From: Bacteroidia bacterium 43-41
Lineage (GTDB): Bacteria; Bacteroidota; Bacteroidia; Bacteroidales; Dysgonomonadaceae
Assembly (NCBI GenBank): GCA_001898165.1
Contig: MKTD01000062.1
Coordinates: forward strand, 1-46,319
Direction of reading: 5' to 3'
DNA: 46,319 bases
Part shown: piece by piece, positions 15,109 through 23,531 of the stretch
Numbering within the stretch: the first letter of the stretch is position 1
Layout: each line of letters starts with the position of its first letter
Program-made: the position numbers and the translations under genes
The notes under the pieces: generated by a model
What the model saw: the letters and a program-made list of their open reading frames with translations, nothing else
Database searches by the model: none
Told to the model about the DNA's origin: nothing

Positions 15109-15905
15109 GGATAGTTGACACGCACGCACACCTGTATCTGGAAGATTTCGATAATGATCTTGACGATGTGGTTGCAGAGGCCAAGTCCATTGGTGTGGAA
15201 AAAGTCTTGTTGCCCAATATAGACGAAACATCCATTGCGAATTTAAAACAAACCGTTGAGAGATACCCGTCGTTTTTTATACCGATGATGGGACTGCATC
15301 CTACAAACGTGACTGAGGACTGGGAGCAGCAATTGGAGATTATCTACAACGAGTTGAACCGCTCGGAATATATAGCTGTCGGCGAAATAGGTATCGATCT
15401 TTATTGGGATAAGAGTTCATTGCAAAGGCAAACGGCCGCTTTTGAAAGGCAACTGGGATGGAGCCTTGAAAAAAAACTGCCGGTGGCCATACATTCGAGG
15501 GATGCGATACCCGAAGTGATACGATCGATAAAAAATACCGGTGAAAAAAAACTCTTCGGCGTTTTCCACAGTTTCGGGGGGAGCGTTGATGAGTTGGAAG
15601 AGATACTGGAACTCGAAAATTTCTACATCGGTATAAACGGAGTGGTTACATTCAAAAAATCGGGATTGGCTGAGACGTTATCAAATTGCAGTTTAGAAAA
15701 AATAATTCTGGAAACCGATTCACCTTATCTTGCCCCGTCTCCGTACAGGGGCAAACGTAACGAACCGGCGTATTTATCGGAGATAATAAAAAAACTCTCG
15801 GAAATCTATGGCAAAACAGAGGAGGAAATCGGCGAGATAACTACTAAAAATGCTTATCGCTTGTTTGGCTCAAATAGTCCGCTATCATCGCCAAAACAAA
15901 TTTAA
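15105..15905 (+). CDS. tatD: TatD family metal-dependent hydrolase
   Basis: 266 aa. Metal ligands of the amidohydrolase-type TIM barrel are visible: DTHAHLYLEDF at the N-terminus, GEIGIDLYWD near residue 97, AIHSRDA, VFHSFGG, and the terminal ETDSPYLAPSPYRGKRNEP. Family members are Mg2+-dependent 3'-5' DNases or deoxyribonucleases involved in DNA repair and turnover. It overlaps the upstream hypothetical by four bases. The next gene is tRNA-Ser about 190 bases on. Confidence 0.94.
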   Translation: MRIVDTHAHLYLEDFDNDLDDVVAEAKSIGVEKVLLPNIDETSIANLKQTVERYPSFFIPMMGLHPTNVTEDWEQQLEIIYNELNRSEYIAVGEIGIDLYWDKSSLQRQTAAFERQLGWSLEKKLPVAIHSRDAIPEVIRSIKNTGEKKLFGVFHSFGGSVDELEEILELENFYIGINGVVTFKKSGLAETLSNCSLEKIILETDSPYLAPSPYRGKRNEPAYLSEIIKKLSEIYGKTEEEIGEITTKNAYRLFGSNSPLSSPKQI

Positions 15906-16094
15906 ATAATTTCTTAATATAGCGTATTATAAATAAGGGAACGAGGCATTTTTTCACTGAAAAGCGTTTTTTTTGAAATAATTCACACTCGAAGTAGCAA
16001 TTAATCGATAATTTCTGTAATTTTGCGGGATAAAAGGGGGGTAAGTAATTTTTTTTTTGTAATTTGCGCCCGTTTTTTGAAACTGTCTCCTTCA

Positions 16095-16182
16095 GGAGAG
16101 ATGCTCGAGTGGTTGAAGAGGCACGCCTGGAAAGCGTGTATACGCCAAAAGTGTATCGCGGGTTCGAATCCCGCTCTCTCCG
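16095..16182 (+). tRNA. tRNA-Ser (anticodon GGA)
   Basis: 88-base class II tRNA. Acceptor stem GGAGAGA pairs with TCTCTCC and is followed by discriminator G. Anticodon stem CACGC/GCGTG holds the loop CTGGAAA with GGA at 16129-16131. A long variable arm (TATACGCCAAAAGTGTATC) and T-loop GGTTCGAATCC are present. CCA is not encoded. Confidence 0.97.
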
Positions 16183-16296
16183 CATCAACAGTCTGACAAA
16201 TAACATATAAGATAAGGAACTAAACGTTTAAAATAAATCAAAAAAATCAATTAAAACAAAATTAAATTCATTAATCCAAAAAAAATTGAACACACA

Positions 16297-17085
16297 ATGA
16301 AAAAGTTATTTGCAATTTTAGCAATCTTCGGCCTTATGTCTGTAGGATTGCCGACAATTCTTTCAGCTCAAGATGCTCCCTCTGCGCCCGCAGTAGAAGA
16401 AACAGCTCCAGCAGCAGTATCGGTTGCCGAAACTGATGGAGGTGGATTTCACCAGGCTTTGAAAGTTAAATTTATTGAAGGTGGTGCCGGATTTATGGCT
16501 CCCATCGCTCTTTGTTTAATTCTCGGCTTGGCTTTTGCCCTCGAAAGAATTATTTATTTGAGTTTGGCAGATGTTAATCCTAAAACATTGTTGAACGGGG
16601 TTGGTGAAGCACTCGACAGAGGTGATATTGAAGCAGCAAAAGACATTTCCCGGAATACCCGCGGGCCGATAGCCTCAATTGCATATCAAGGATTACTTCG
16701 CCTGGATCAAGGCCCAGATGCCGTAGAACGCGCCATTGTTGCTTATGGTGGTGTACAAAGCGGATTACTGGAAAGAAACCTTTCGTGGATTACCCTGTTT
16801 ATCGCCCTTGCCCCGTCTCTCGGATTCTTGGGAACAGTAGTAGGTATGGTTATGGCTTTCGATGATATCCAGCGTGCAGGCGATATGAGCCCGACAATTG
16901 TTGCCGGTGGTATGAAAGTGGCTTTGATCACGACTGTGTTTGGTCTTATCGTAGCTCTTATCCTTCAGGTTTTCTACAACTATATTCTTTCAAAACTGGA
17001 AGGTATCCTCAATAAAATGGAAGATGCTTCTATCACTCTTCTCGACCAGGTAGTAAAATACAACGTTAAATACAAAAAATTATAA
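16297..17085 (+). CDS. exbB: ExbB/TolQ/MotA-type proton channel protein
   Basis: 262 aa. An N-terminal cleavable-looking hydrophobic segment and Ala/Glu-rich stretch (APSAPAVEETAPAAVSV) precede the core. Three membrane helices follow: about 65-85 (PIALCLILGLAFALERIIYL), then two near the C-terminus in the MotA_ExbB domain (WITLFIALAPSLGFLGTVVGMVMAF and VALITTVFGLIVALILQVFY). GTVVGM and the Thr-lined helices are the channel signature. With ExbD it converts the proton gradient into movement of TonB. The gene opens a four-gene unit exbB-linker-exbD-exbD with gaps of 1 to 27 bases. Confidence 0.94.
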   Translation: MKKLFAILAIFGLMSVGLPTILSAQDAPSAPAVEETAPAAVSVAETDGGGFHQALKVKFIEGGAGFMAPIALCLILGLAFALERIIYLSLADVNPKTLLNGVGEALDRGDIEAAKDISRNTRGPIASIAYQGLLRLDQGPDAVERAIVAYGGVQSGLLERNLSWITLFIALAPSLGFLGTVVGMVMAFDDIQRAGDMSPTIVAGGMKVALITTVFGLIVALILQVFYNYILSKLEGILNKMEDASITLLDQVVKYNVKYKKL

Positions 17086-17090
17086 ATAAA

Positions 17091-17570
17091 ATGGCTGTAA
17101 CTAAAATACGTAAAACCTCCAGTTTAGCCTTCCTGATTGCCATTATTATTACTTTGGTAGTACTGGGGTTATTCTTATTTGGAGGACAGGTTGCGCCTGA
17201 ACAAAAACTTGTTCCCGATATGTCTCAGCCCATATTTACCGATATGTTGCTGTATTGGGCTTACGCGCTACTTGTAATAACGATTGTAGCATTGATTGTT
17301 TTCGCTATATTTGGTTTTCTTCACTCCCTGAAGGTGAATCCCAAAGGCGCTATGCGCGGACTGATGGTTCTTGTGGCCATGGTTGTAATCTTAGGGATAT
17401 CTTACTCTTTGGGAAGCGGAGAAATATTGAATATACCGGGTTATGACGGTGGGGATAACAACCCCGGCACGCTAAGAGTGGTGGATATGTGGTTATTTAC
17501 CACGTACTTCATGCTTTTAATAACGGTTGGCGCCGTATTGATATCTCCCTTATTGAGTAGGAGAAAATAA
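17091..17570 (+). CDS. Hypothetical multi-pass membrane protein of the exb operon
   Basis: 159 aa with four predicted hydrophobic helices: SLAFLIAIIITLVVLGLFLF, YWAYALLVITIVALIVFAIF, GLMVLVAMVVILGISYSL and WLFTTYFMLLITVGAVLI. Short polar loops lie between them. It starts 5 bases after the exbB stop and precedes exbD by 27 bases. A small membrane protein in this position is common in Bacteroidales exb operons. It is presumably an accessory of the ExbBD motor, but no domain name or activity is known to me. Confidence 0.8.
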   Translation: MAVTKIRKTSSLAFLIAIIITLVVLGLFLFGGQVAPEQKLVPDMSQPIFTDMLLYWAYALLVITIVALIVFAIFGFLHSLKVNPKGAMRGLMVLVAMVVILGISYSLGSGEILNIPGYDGGDNNPGTLRVVDMWLFTTYFMLLITVGAVLISPLLSRRK

Positions 17571-17597
17571 TTGAGGGATAAATAAAGAAAAAAATTT

Positions 17598-18233
17598 ATG
17601 TCAAAGAAAAAAAGAAAAGTACCAGCACTGAATGCAAGTTCAATGGCGGACATTTCGTTTCTTTTGCTTACTTTCTTCCTGCTTGTTTCGAGTATGGATA
17701 CCGACAGTGGACTGGCAAGGCGCTTGCCGCCACCGCCACAAGACGACACGCATATGGAAACCGTCAAGGTTCAGGAGCGTAATCTGTTGGTTGTATTGGT
17801 AAATTCCAGCGACGAAACAATGGTCAAGTCACAAATTGGTACTGAATGGTATCAGAGTGATGCCGAATTGCTCGGCCGGGGGAATAAGGCGAGCCTGAAA
17901 GATAAAGTAAAAGAGTTTGTTTTAAATACAAGTAACAATCCTTTATTGCCTGAGTTGATGGAAGAAGACTTTGGCGCGCCTATCGGGACGGTACCGGTTA
18001 CGAGCGACCACGTTATCTCGTTACAAAACGACGCCACAACCAGTTACAAAACCTATATCGCGGTTCAAAACGAGCTGGTAAGGGCTTATAACGAATTGCG
18101 GCAGGAAGGAGCGAGAAAATATTTCAATTCAGATTACGAAAATCTGACCGAAGATCAAAAGGAACAGATAAATAAATTGTATCCGCAGAGAATTTCTGAG
18201 GCCGAACCTAAAAACTTTATGGGAGGAAAATAA
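17598..18233 (+). CDS. exbD: ExbD/TolR-like protein, long form
   Basis: 211 aa. A basic N-terminus (SKKKRKVPALNASSMADISF) leads into a single membrane helix (SFLLLTFFLLVSS) carrying the conserved Asp just before it, the proton-carrying residue of ExbD/TolR. The periplasmic part is longer than usual and ends in a charged helical tail (YENLTEDQKEQINKLYPQRI). It belongs to the exbB-exbD motor and is followed one base later by a second, shorter exbD. Confidence 0.9.
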   Translation: MSKKKRKVPALNASSMADISFLLLTFFLLVSSMDTDSGLARRLPPPPQDDTHMETVKVQERNLLVVLVNSSDETMVKSQIGTEWYQSDAELLGRGNKASLKDKVKEFVLNTSNNPLLPELMEEDFGAPIGTVPVTSDHVISLQNDATTSYKTYIAVQNELVRAYNELRQEGARKYFNSDYENLTEDQKEQINKLYPQRISEAEPKNFMGGK

Positions 18234-18234
18234 A

Positions 18235-18693
18235 ATGGGAAAATTTAGTAAAAGCGGCGGGCGTGAAATGCCCGAATTGAACACAGCTTCAATGCCGGAC
18301 TTGGTGTTTGCCATCTTATTCTTCTTTATGGTTACTACCACCATGCGTTCGGAGACCCTCATGGTAAGGTTAAAGCTGCCCCAGGCAAGTGAAGTACAGA
18401 AACTGGAGAAGAAGTCTCTTGTAACATACATCAACCTGGGACCGGCCATGGACGCTAAATACGGTACAGGAACCCAGATGCAGCTGAACGACAAGTTTGC
18501 CCAGGTTGAGGATATCCAGGATTACATTGCCCAGGAGAAGTCGAGCCTTAATGAAGCCGACCAGCAGCTGATGACAGTATCCATTAAAGCGGACGAAGAC
18601 ACCAGGATGCGCTACATCAGTGATGTAAAACAAGCGCTCAGAAAAGCATACGCTTTGAAGATCAGTTATTCGGCACGAAAAGCTGAAAATTAA
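18235..18693 (+). CDS. exbD: ExbD/TolR-like protein, short form
   Basis: 152 aa. The N-terminal EMPELNTASMPDLVFAILFF includes the Asp at the start of the single membrane helix, followed by a periplasmic domain ending MRYISDVKQALRKAYALKISYSA, a typical ExbD C-terminal pattern. Two dissimilar ExbDs in one operon suggests a hetero-oligomeric peptidoglycan-binding pair in the motor complex. It is the last gene of the exb unit; a shared bidirectional terminator follows. Confidence 0.92.
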   Translation: MGKFSKSGGREMPELNTASMPDLVFAILFFFMVTTTMRSETLMVRLKLPQASEVQKLEKKSLVTYINLGPAMDAKYGTGTQMQLNDKFAQVEDIQDYIAQEKSSLNEADQQLMTVSIKADEDTRMRYISDVKQALRKAYALKISYSARKAEN

Positions 18694-18711
18694 TTTGAAT
18701 GCTTAGAGATC

Positions 18712-18748
18712 AAAAAAACCGGCTCACGATGGTGATCCGGTTTTTTTT
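18712..18748. terminator. Bidirectional terminator between exbD and the sulfatase maturase gene
   Basis: AAAAAAACCGG and CCGGTTTTTTTT flank a 14-base loop. A-rich and T-rich ends make it usable on both strands, and it sits between two convergent genes. Confidence 0.8.
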
Positions 18749-19973
18749 ATTGTCTGCTCCCGACCCATTCCATTACATTTGCAGGCGGGCGCTTCGCCAT
18801 TAACTCCCGTTTCATAAAATCCATGTAGGGAGCAACGTGGTTGAAAAATTTATAATAACCTCTACAGAGGTAATTGAGTCCGGGATTACCGTACTCATCC
18901 CTGACAAAACGATTTTTTGGGCATTCGCCGTAACAGGTAAAGAGGAAGTCACACTCCCTGCATTGCCGCGGCAGCTTATCGAACTTATCATTGCCAAACC
19001 TGAGCTGCTCATCGGAATACATCATGGAAGCGAGAGGTTTGGTGTAAATATTGCCCAATCGATATTCGGGAAAAACAAAGTGGTCGCACGAATAAACATC
19101 GCCGTTGAATTCCATTACTCCTGCGTGCCCGCAGGTTTTGGCCATCGTACAAACCCCGGGTTGCTCCCCCACCCAATTAGCCAGCATAGAATCGAAAATC
19201 TGAACAAAGACCTTCCCCACATCCTCCTTTACCCATGCATCGAAAATGGCACAAAGGAAACTTCCCCATTTCTCAGGAGAGACACTAAAGGGAGCTAACT
19301 CGGTTTCGTCGTCTTTTTCTTCTGCAGTGGCAAGTTTTAATGGTGAACCTATTTTTCGTATCCGCTCTACAATCGGGGTAAACTGGATAAAACGGCTGCC
19401 GATAGTTTTAAAAAATTGATAAAACTCCAGCGGAAAATCAACATTGTAATCATTCACAACCGCCATGCAGTTGTAGTCGACATCGTGTTTCTTAAGGAGT
19501 TCAATCCCACGCATAACCTTATGAAACGATGGGCGCCCCATCTTGTCCCGCCGGTATTCATCGTGAAACTCCTGCGGGCCGTCAACGGATATGCCCACTA
19601 AAAAATTATGCTCCTTGAAAAATCGGCACCAATCATCGTTAAGTAATGTCCCGTTAGTTTGAATGGAGTTATCTATCTGCCTTCCGCCGGCATATTTTTT
19701 CTGCAATTCCACTGCTTTTTTATAAAAACTCAACGGGCGCATCAACGTTTCGCCGCCGTGCCAGGTAAACATCACCTGCGGCATGGTCTGCGATTCGATA
19801 TATTCCTTGATGAACTTCTCGAGCAGTTCTTCGCTCATGACGTGATTCTTCTTCTGCGAATAGAGGTTTGCCTTTTCGAGGTAGTAACAATAGTCGCAAT
19901 TGAGGTTGCAACACGACCCTATAGGCTTGAGCATCACATATAATGGCTTGGCGAATGGTGCAAATGTGGACAT
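18747..19973 (-). CDS. Anaerobic sulfatase-maturating enzyme-like radical SAM/SPASM protein
   Basis: About 408 aa from ATG at 19973. A TTG start six codons upstream would lie almost on the -7 box TATCTTTG (19993-20000, minus), so the inner ATG is chosen. The radical SAM cluster motif is CNLNCDYC (CxxxCxxC). FTWHGGETLM and SIQTNGTLLN follow, then the SPASM region with two further cysteine clusters: CTMAKTCGHAG...YSCDHF and PRQCRECDFLFTCYGECP. These are hallmarks of anSME, which oxidises an active-site Cys/Ser of sulfatases to formylglycine. No sulfatase gene lies in the window, so it acts in trans or on another substrate. Confidence 0.88.
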   Translation of the reverse strand: MSTFAPFAKPLYVMLKPIGSCCNLNCDYCYYLEKANLYSQKKNHVMSEELLEKFIKEYIESQTMPQVMFTWHGGETLMRPLSFYKKAVELQKKYAGGRQIDNSIQTNGTLLNDDWCRFFKEHNFLVGISVDGPQEFHDEYRRDKMGRPSFHKVMRGIELLKKHDVDYNCMAVVNDYNVDFPLEFYQFFKTIGSRFIQFTPIVERIRKIGSPLKLATAEEKDDETELAPFSVSPEKWGSFLCAIFDAWVKEDVGKVFVQIFDSMLANWVGEQPGVCTMAKTCGHAGVMEFNGDVYSCDHFVFPEYRLGNIYTKPLASMMYSDEQLRFGNDKFDKLPRQCRECDFLFTCYGECPKNRFVRDEYGNPGLNYLCRGYYKFFNHVAPYMDFMKRELMAKRPPANVMEWVGSRQ

Positions 19974-19992
19974 ATCGAATTTGTTTATCAAA

Positions 19993-20000
19993 CAAAGATA
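19993..20000 (-). promoter_or_regulatory. Putative -7 box TATCTTTG for the radical SAM gene
   Basis: Exact TAnnTTTG match on the minus strand, about 20 bases before the chosen ATG. It decides against the upstream TTG start. Confidence 0.55.
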
Positions 20001-20026
20001 AACAATTTTTGTAATGTTGAATTACA

Positions 20027-21235
20027 TTATTTATCGGTAGTCCGCATCTGTATCCTGTAAATAGTGATTGTTGCCAGGAAATAGACAGCGGTTTGGATCC
20101 ACAAGGCGACATATTCAAATTTCACTTGCGACAGTTCGGCGCCCATTGAGTTGATCTTAAGATATCCTTGAATGCCGAATGTGCTTGGAAAGAGCATCCC
20201 GAATGTTTTCCAAAACCAGGATATATTGGATTGCGGCCATGAGAATCCGCTCAGGAAAAGCAATATAAGCGAGAAAAACGGAAAAATAACCAATGCTGTC
20301 TCGCGGTTACGTATAAATACCGATACCAACATCGAAAAGAAAATAACGGCTAACAGGAACGGAGTGAAAAAACGGATAATATCCATTGGATTACCTATAT
20401 GGGGTAGTTGGAAAAATCGAGGAATCGCCAATAATACATAAGCACAAATCACCATATAGAGGGTAAAATAACACAATGTTTTACCAAAGATGGTGGGAAA
20501 GAACTTGCCACGCTGACGCATTTGCGGATCTATGACGCCCAGTCTCTCCTTACGCAACGATCCGGTCAACATGGTAATCCCGAAAAAGAGTGTTTGATGA
20601 ATAACCAGGACCAGGACGACCGGCATGAGAAAACTTGCAAACCCCATCGGTTCATTAAATAAGATATTCTTTTCGTAGCGGAAAGGGCTTAACGATACCT
20701 CGGCCGTTCTACCCGTTATTCCGGCTGCATCCAGCCGCTCTATGTTGATATCCCGGCCTGTTTCGAGTATGCTGAAATTGGACCCCAGCATCATGGTGCG
20801 GTAGTACAAAAAACTACTCATATCGCAATAGATCGATACGGTTGCCTGTTCGTTGCGATTGATTTTTTGATCAAAATCATTCGGAATATAGACGACACCA
20901 TGTATTTTGTTCCTGTAAAATGCGTCTTTTGTCTCTTCGAGATTATTGAACCGGTAAATCACCTTGAGGTCAGGCGTCGCATCTAATCGTCTCGACAGTT
21001 CGCGTGACCGGGCGGTTTGTGATGCATCCACTACAGCAATAGGCATATCGCGTACCGTTTCGTTACGATAAATAGACGAATAGAGTATTGGATAAACAAA
21101 GGTCGCCCCGAGGAAAACGACCGCCAGCCCCGAATCTTTTAAGATGATGCGGTATTCATCCAGCATAATATAGATAATCCGCCTTAACTCACGTAAAAGC
21201 CGGAGAAAAAAATTGGATTTATTGGAGTTGTTCAT
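20027..21235 (-). CDS. ABC-2 type permease (PF12698-like), second of pair
   Basis: About 402 aa from ATG 21235 (MNNSNKSNFF); an earlier start at 21268 would overlap the preceding gene further. One membrane helix at the N-terminus (GLAVVFLGATFVYPILYSSIY) is followed by a large extracytoplasmic domain (about 60-210) beginning MPIAVVDASQTARSRELSRR. Five or six helices then fill the C-terminal half, including GFASFLMPVVLVLVIHQTLF. This is the layout of ABC-2 exporters of the YhhJ/YbhR kind. It overlaps the first permease by 17 bases and closes the MarR-linked operon. No ATP-binding partner is encoded in the operon. Confidence 0.87.
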   Translation of the reverse strand: MNNSNKSNFFLRLLRELRRIIYIMLDEYRIILKDSGLAVVFLGATFVYPILYSSIYRNETVRDMPIAVVDASQTARSRELSRRLDATPDLKVIYRFNNLEETKDAFYRNKIHGVVYIPNDFDQKINRNEQATVSIYCDMSSFLYYRTMMLGSNFSILETGRDINIERLDAAGITGRTAEVSLSPFRYEKNILFNEPMGFASFLMPVVLVLVIHQTLFFGITMLTGSLRKERLGVIDPQMRQRGKFFPTIFGKTLCYFTLYMVICAYVLLAIPRFFQLPHIGNPMDIIRFFTPFLLAVIFFSMLVSVFIRNRETALVIFPFFSLILLFLSGFSWPQSNISWFWKTFGMLFPSTFGIQGYLKINSMGAELSQVKFEYVALWIQTAVYFLATITIYRIQMRTTDK

Positions 21236-22430
21236 TGAGTATACTGTTTCTTGTTTCTTCACTGTCATGATGCTCGATGGTTTTTGTCAACCGGGTATAG
21301 ACCAGGAATGGCAATATCAAAAACGCAGCCATCGCCGCAAAATAAATCAGAGAATAGCGTATATCGGCACCATTCAGTGCTTCATTCACATATATTTTGA
21401 AATAATAGCGTATGGGGAAAAACCATGAAAAAATTTGAGCTCCACGGGGCATGGCCTCTATCGGGAAGGTGAAGCCTGCAAATGTAAAACTCAATAGCCC
21501 ATAGAATACCCCTAAGCTGATGGCGTCACGCATTCGTCCGAATATGCCGATAATGAATATACCGATGGACTGATGTGCTAATACGAATAGAAACATTGCC
21601 AAAGACATCCATGCGATGCTCCCGTTCATAGGAAAATTCATGACTTTATATAGCAGGAATACCCCCATCAAACCTAATACGGTGAAGAGAAGAGTATGCG
21701 GCAATAACTTCCCCGTGAGGGATGCAAGCACCGATTCATTGCCCGTAGATAACCATTCGCGTGTGGTGTTTTGCTTTATTTCCACACCGATGCTGTAGAT
21801 GGTAAACATGATGACCAACAGTTGCAGCACACCGGGCAGCAATACATTGGACAGATAAACATTGTAGTTGGCTTGCGGATTGGCTATCTGATGCGTATCG
21901 ATGGCGATAGGCTGTACAATGGGCAGCAGATTTTCACCTCCGACAACTCCCCTTGCCTGCAGCGATTCTACCTGCATGAAGGCCGACATTAACTCGCTGA
22001 TATAGGTCAAGTCTTTATAAGAGAGTGATCCGGCCACAAGATAGACATCGTTTACATAGTAAGCGATTGCCGGTTGCCGGCTGGCAAGCAGGTCGGCCTG
22101 AAAACCGGAAGCAATATCGATGATGGCGTATATGCGTCCCTTCTGCATATCTTTGCGGGCTTCGGTAAACGTGGCATACTTGCCGACGACTTCTACCTGG
22201 GGAGAGGCTTTTATATTCTGTTCCAACATGCGTGATAAGGAGGAGTTATCACCGTCAACAATCCCGATGGGAAGTTGCTCGGGCAACCCTTCCGACATAA
22301 GCGTCAGGAAGAACAGATAGCAGAAAAGCATCGCGATCACCGAAGTTAAAAGATAGATGGGGTGTGACAATATCCGCTTCCATTCCCTGCGCGTAACATT
22401 CGTTATCTGTTGTATAATTGAATTTGACAT
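21219..22430 (-). CDS. ABC-2 type permease (PF12698-like), first of pair
   Basis: 403 aa. Architecture matches its partner: N-terminal helix (HPIYLLTSVIAMLFCYLFFL), a periplasmic domain starting LPIGIVDGDNSSLSRMLEQN, then six C-terminal helices (for example VLLPGVLQLLVIMFTIYSIG and SLGVFYGLLSFTFAGFTFP). It lies 19 bases after the HlyD gene and overlaps the next permease. A heterodimer of the two permeases is likely, receiving substrate for the HlyD/TolC conduit. Substrate is unknown; MarR control suggests a drug, phenolic or bile-like compound (inference). Confidence 0.87.
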   Translation of the reverse strand: MSNSIIQQITNVTRREWKRILSHPIYLLTSVIAMLFCYLFFLTLMSEGLPEQLPIGIVDGDNSSLSRMLEQNIKASPQVEVVGKYATFTEARKDMQKGRIYAIIDIASGFQADLLASRQPAIAYYVNDVYLVAGSLSYKDLTYISELMSAFMQVESLQARGVVGGENLLPIVQPIAIDTHQIANPQANYNVYLSNVLLPGVLQLLVIMFTIYSIGVEIKQNTTREWLSTGNESVLASLTGKLLPHTLLFTVLGLMGVFLLYKVMNFPMNGSIAWMSLAMFLFVLAHQSIGIFIIGIFGRMRDAISLGVFYGLLSFTFAGFTFPIEAMPRGAQIFSWFFPIRYYFKIYVNEALNGADIRYSLIYFAAMAAFLILPFLVYTRLTKTIEHHDSEETRNSILNEQLQ

Positions 22431-22449
22431 CTTGATGGGTTTCCAATAA

Positions 22450-23466
22450 CTACAAATTATTATTGTATTTCACATTCATGACCAATGCCGACATTCCCGG
22501 ACGCAGGTCCTTAATGGGTTCTACCGGTTTGGCCCGGATCTCAAATGTTTTCAGGTCGAAATCACCGGTGGTTTTTGTGGCCTTCCAGGTAGCAAACGAA
22601 GCCATCGCTTTTATGTAGGTAATTTCTAATTTGGCTTCCATATTACCTAAGGCCGGAATCTTTACGGTGATCTCCGCACCTTTCTTCATGTCGTTGAGCA
22701 AGTCTTCACGTACATTAAAAGTAAACCAAATATCATTCATATCCACAATATTCAGGATCGGCGCTCCTGTACCAACCAACTCTCCCTGCTTAGGAAAAAT
22801 CTCCGTCACTTCTCCCGAAACCGGAGCGGTGAGGACGGTTTCTTTCATATAGGCTTCCACCTCTTGTACAGCGCCCTGGGCACGATCCACCAACGCCAGT
22901 GCGGCGGCCTTGTCCTCTATTTCGGCGCCGTTCTTAGCCATGTCGTATTGTGATTTGGCCGCAGCGGCCTGCGCAACGGCTGCCTGATACTGTGCTTCGG
23001 CTTCATCCCGTTTTTGAGCCGGAACGACTCCTTTATCGAACAGGCGTTGTACACGGTCGTACGACTTCTTGGCGATATCGACGCCCACTTCGGCTTTTTG
23101 CCACATCTCATACGCGCCCTGGATCACTTCGGTACGCGCTCCTTTTTGTGCTTTGCGGTCTTGCGCCATTGCCGCGTTTTGTGCCGCTGTAGCTTGTGCC
23201 AATTTAGCATGTATTTCGGGACTGTCTATGAGCACCAGCGTGTCTCCCCGTTCAACGCGCTGCCCTTCTTCTGTTAAAAACTGCTGGATACGGCCGGGTA
23301 TTTTTCCCGAGACACGTACCTCGCTGGCTTCGGCGGATCCTTGAATAATAACCGGCTCCGGTTTATAAATGATCCATCCGATAATAAAAAGAATAACTAT
23401 CACAACGATGAGCCCGACCAAAGCAATTTGCAGATTGCGTATGTTTTCTGTTTTTTCTTTTTCCAT
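22450..23466 (-). CDS. HlyD/EmrA-like membrane fusion protein
   Basis: About 338 aa from ATG 23466 (MEKEKTENI); a 12-codon longer form is possible but less likely. One membrane anchor (about 14-37, ALVGLIVVIVILFIIGWIIY) is followed by a biotinyl-lipoyl half (SGKIPGRIQQFLTEEGQRVERGD). An alpha-helical hairpin rich in Ala/Gln comes next, then the second lipoyl half (VLTAPVSGEVTEIFPKQGELV) and a beta-barrel domain. It links the inner-membrane permeases to TolC across the periplasm. It is placed between tolC and the permeases with short gaps. Confidence 0.92.
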   Translation of the reverse strand: MEKEKTENIRNLQIALVGLIVVIVILFIIGWIIYKPEPVIIQGSAEASEVRVSGKIPGRIQQFLTEEGQRVERGDTLVLIDSPEIHAKLAQATAAQNAAMAQDRKAQKGARTEVIQGAYEMWQKAEVGVDIAKKSYDRVQRLFDKGVVPAQKRDEAEAQYQAAVAQAAAAKSQYDMAKNGAEIEDKAAALALVDRAQGAVQEVEAYMKETVLTAPVSGEVTEIFPKQGELVGTGAPILNIVDMNDIWFTFNVREDLLNDMKKGAEITVKIPALGNMEAKLEITYIKAMASFATWKATKTTGDFDLKTFEIRAKPVEPIKDLRPGMSALVMNVKYNNNL

Positions 23467-23531
23467 TTGAGTATATGTATATTGTTTTAATAATGATTGC
23501 AACTTCTGATCCCTGATCTCTATATTTTCTC

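Noticed and set aside
15844-16206. Minus-strand frame of 120 codons overlapping tRNA-Ser
   Set aside because: Runs through a tRNA gene and the end of tatD; not a real gene.
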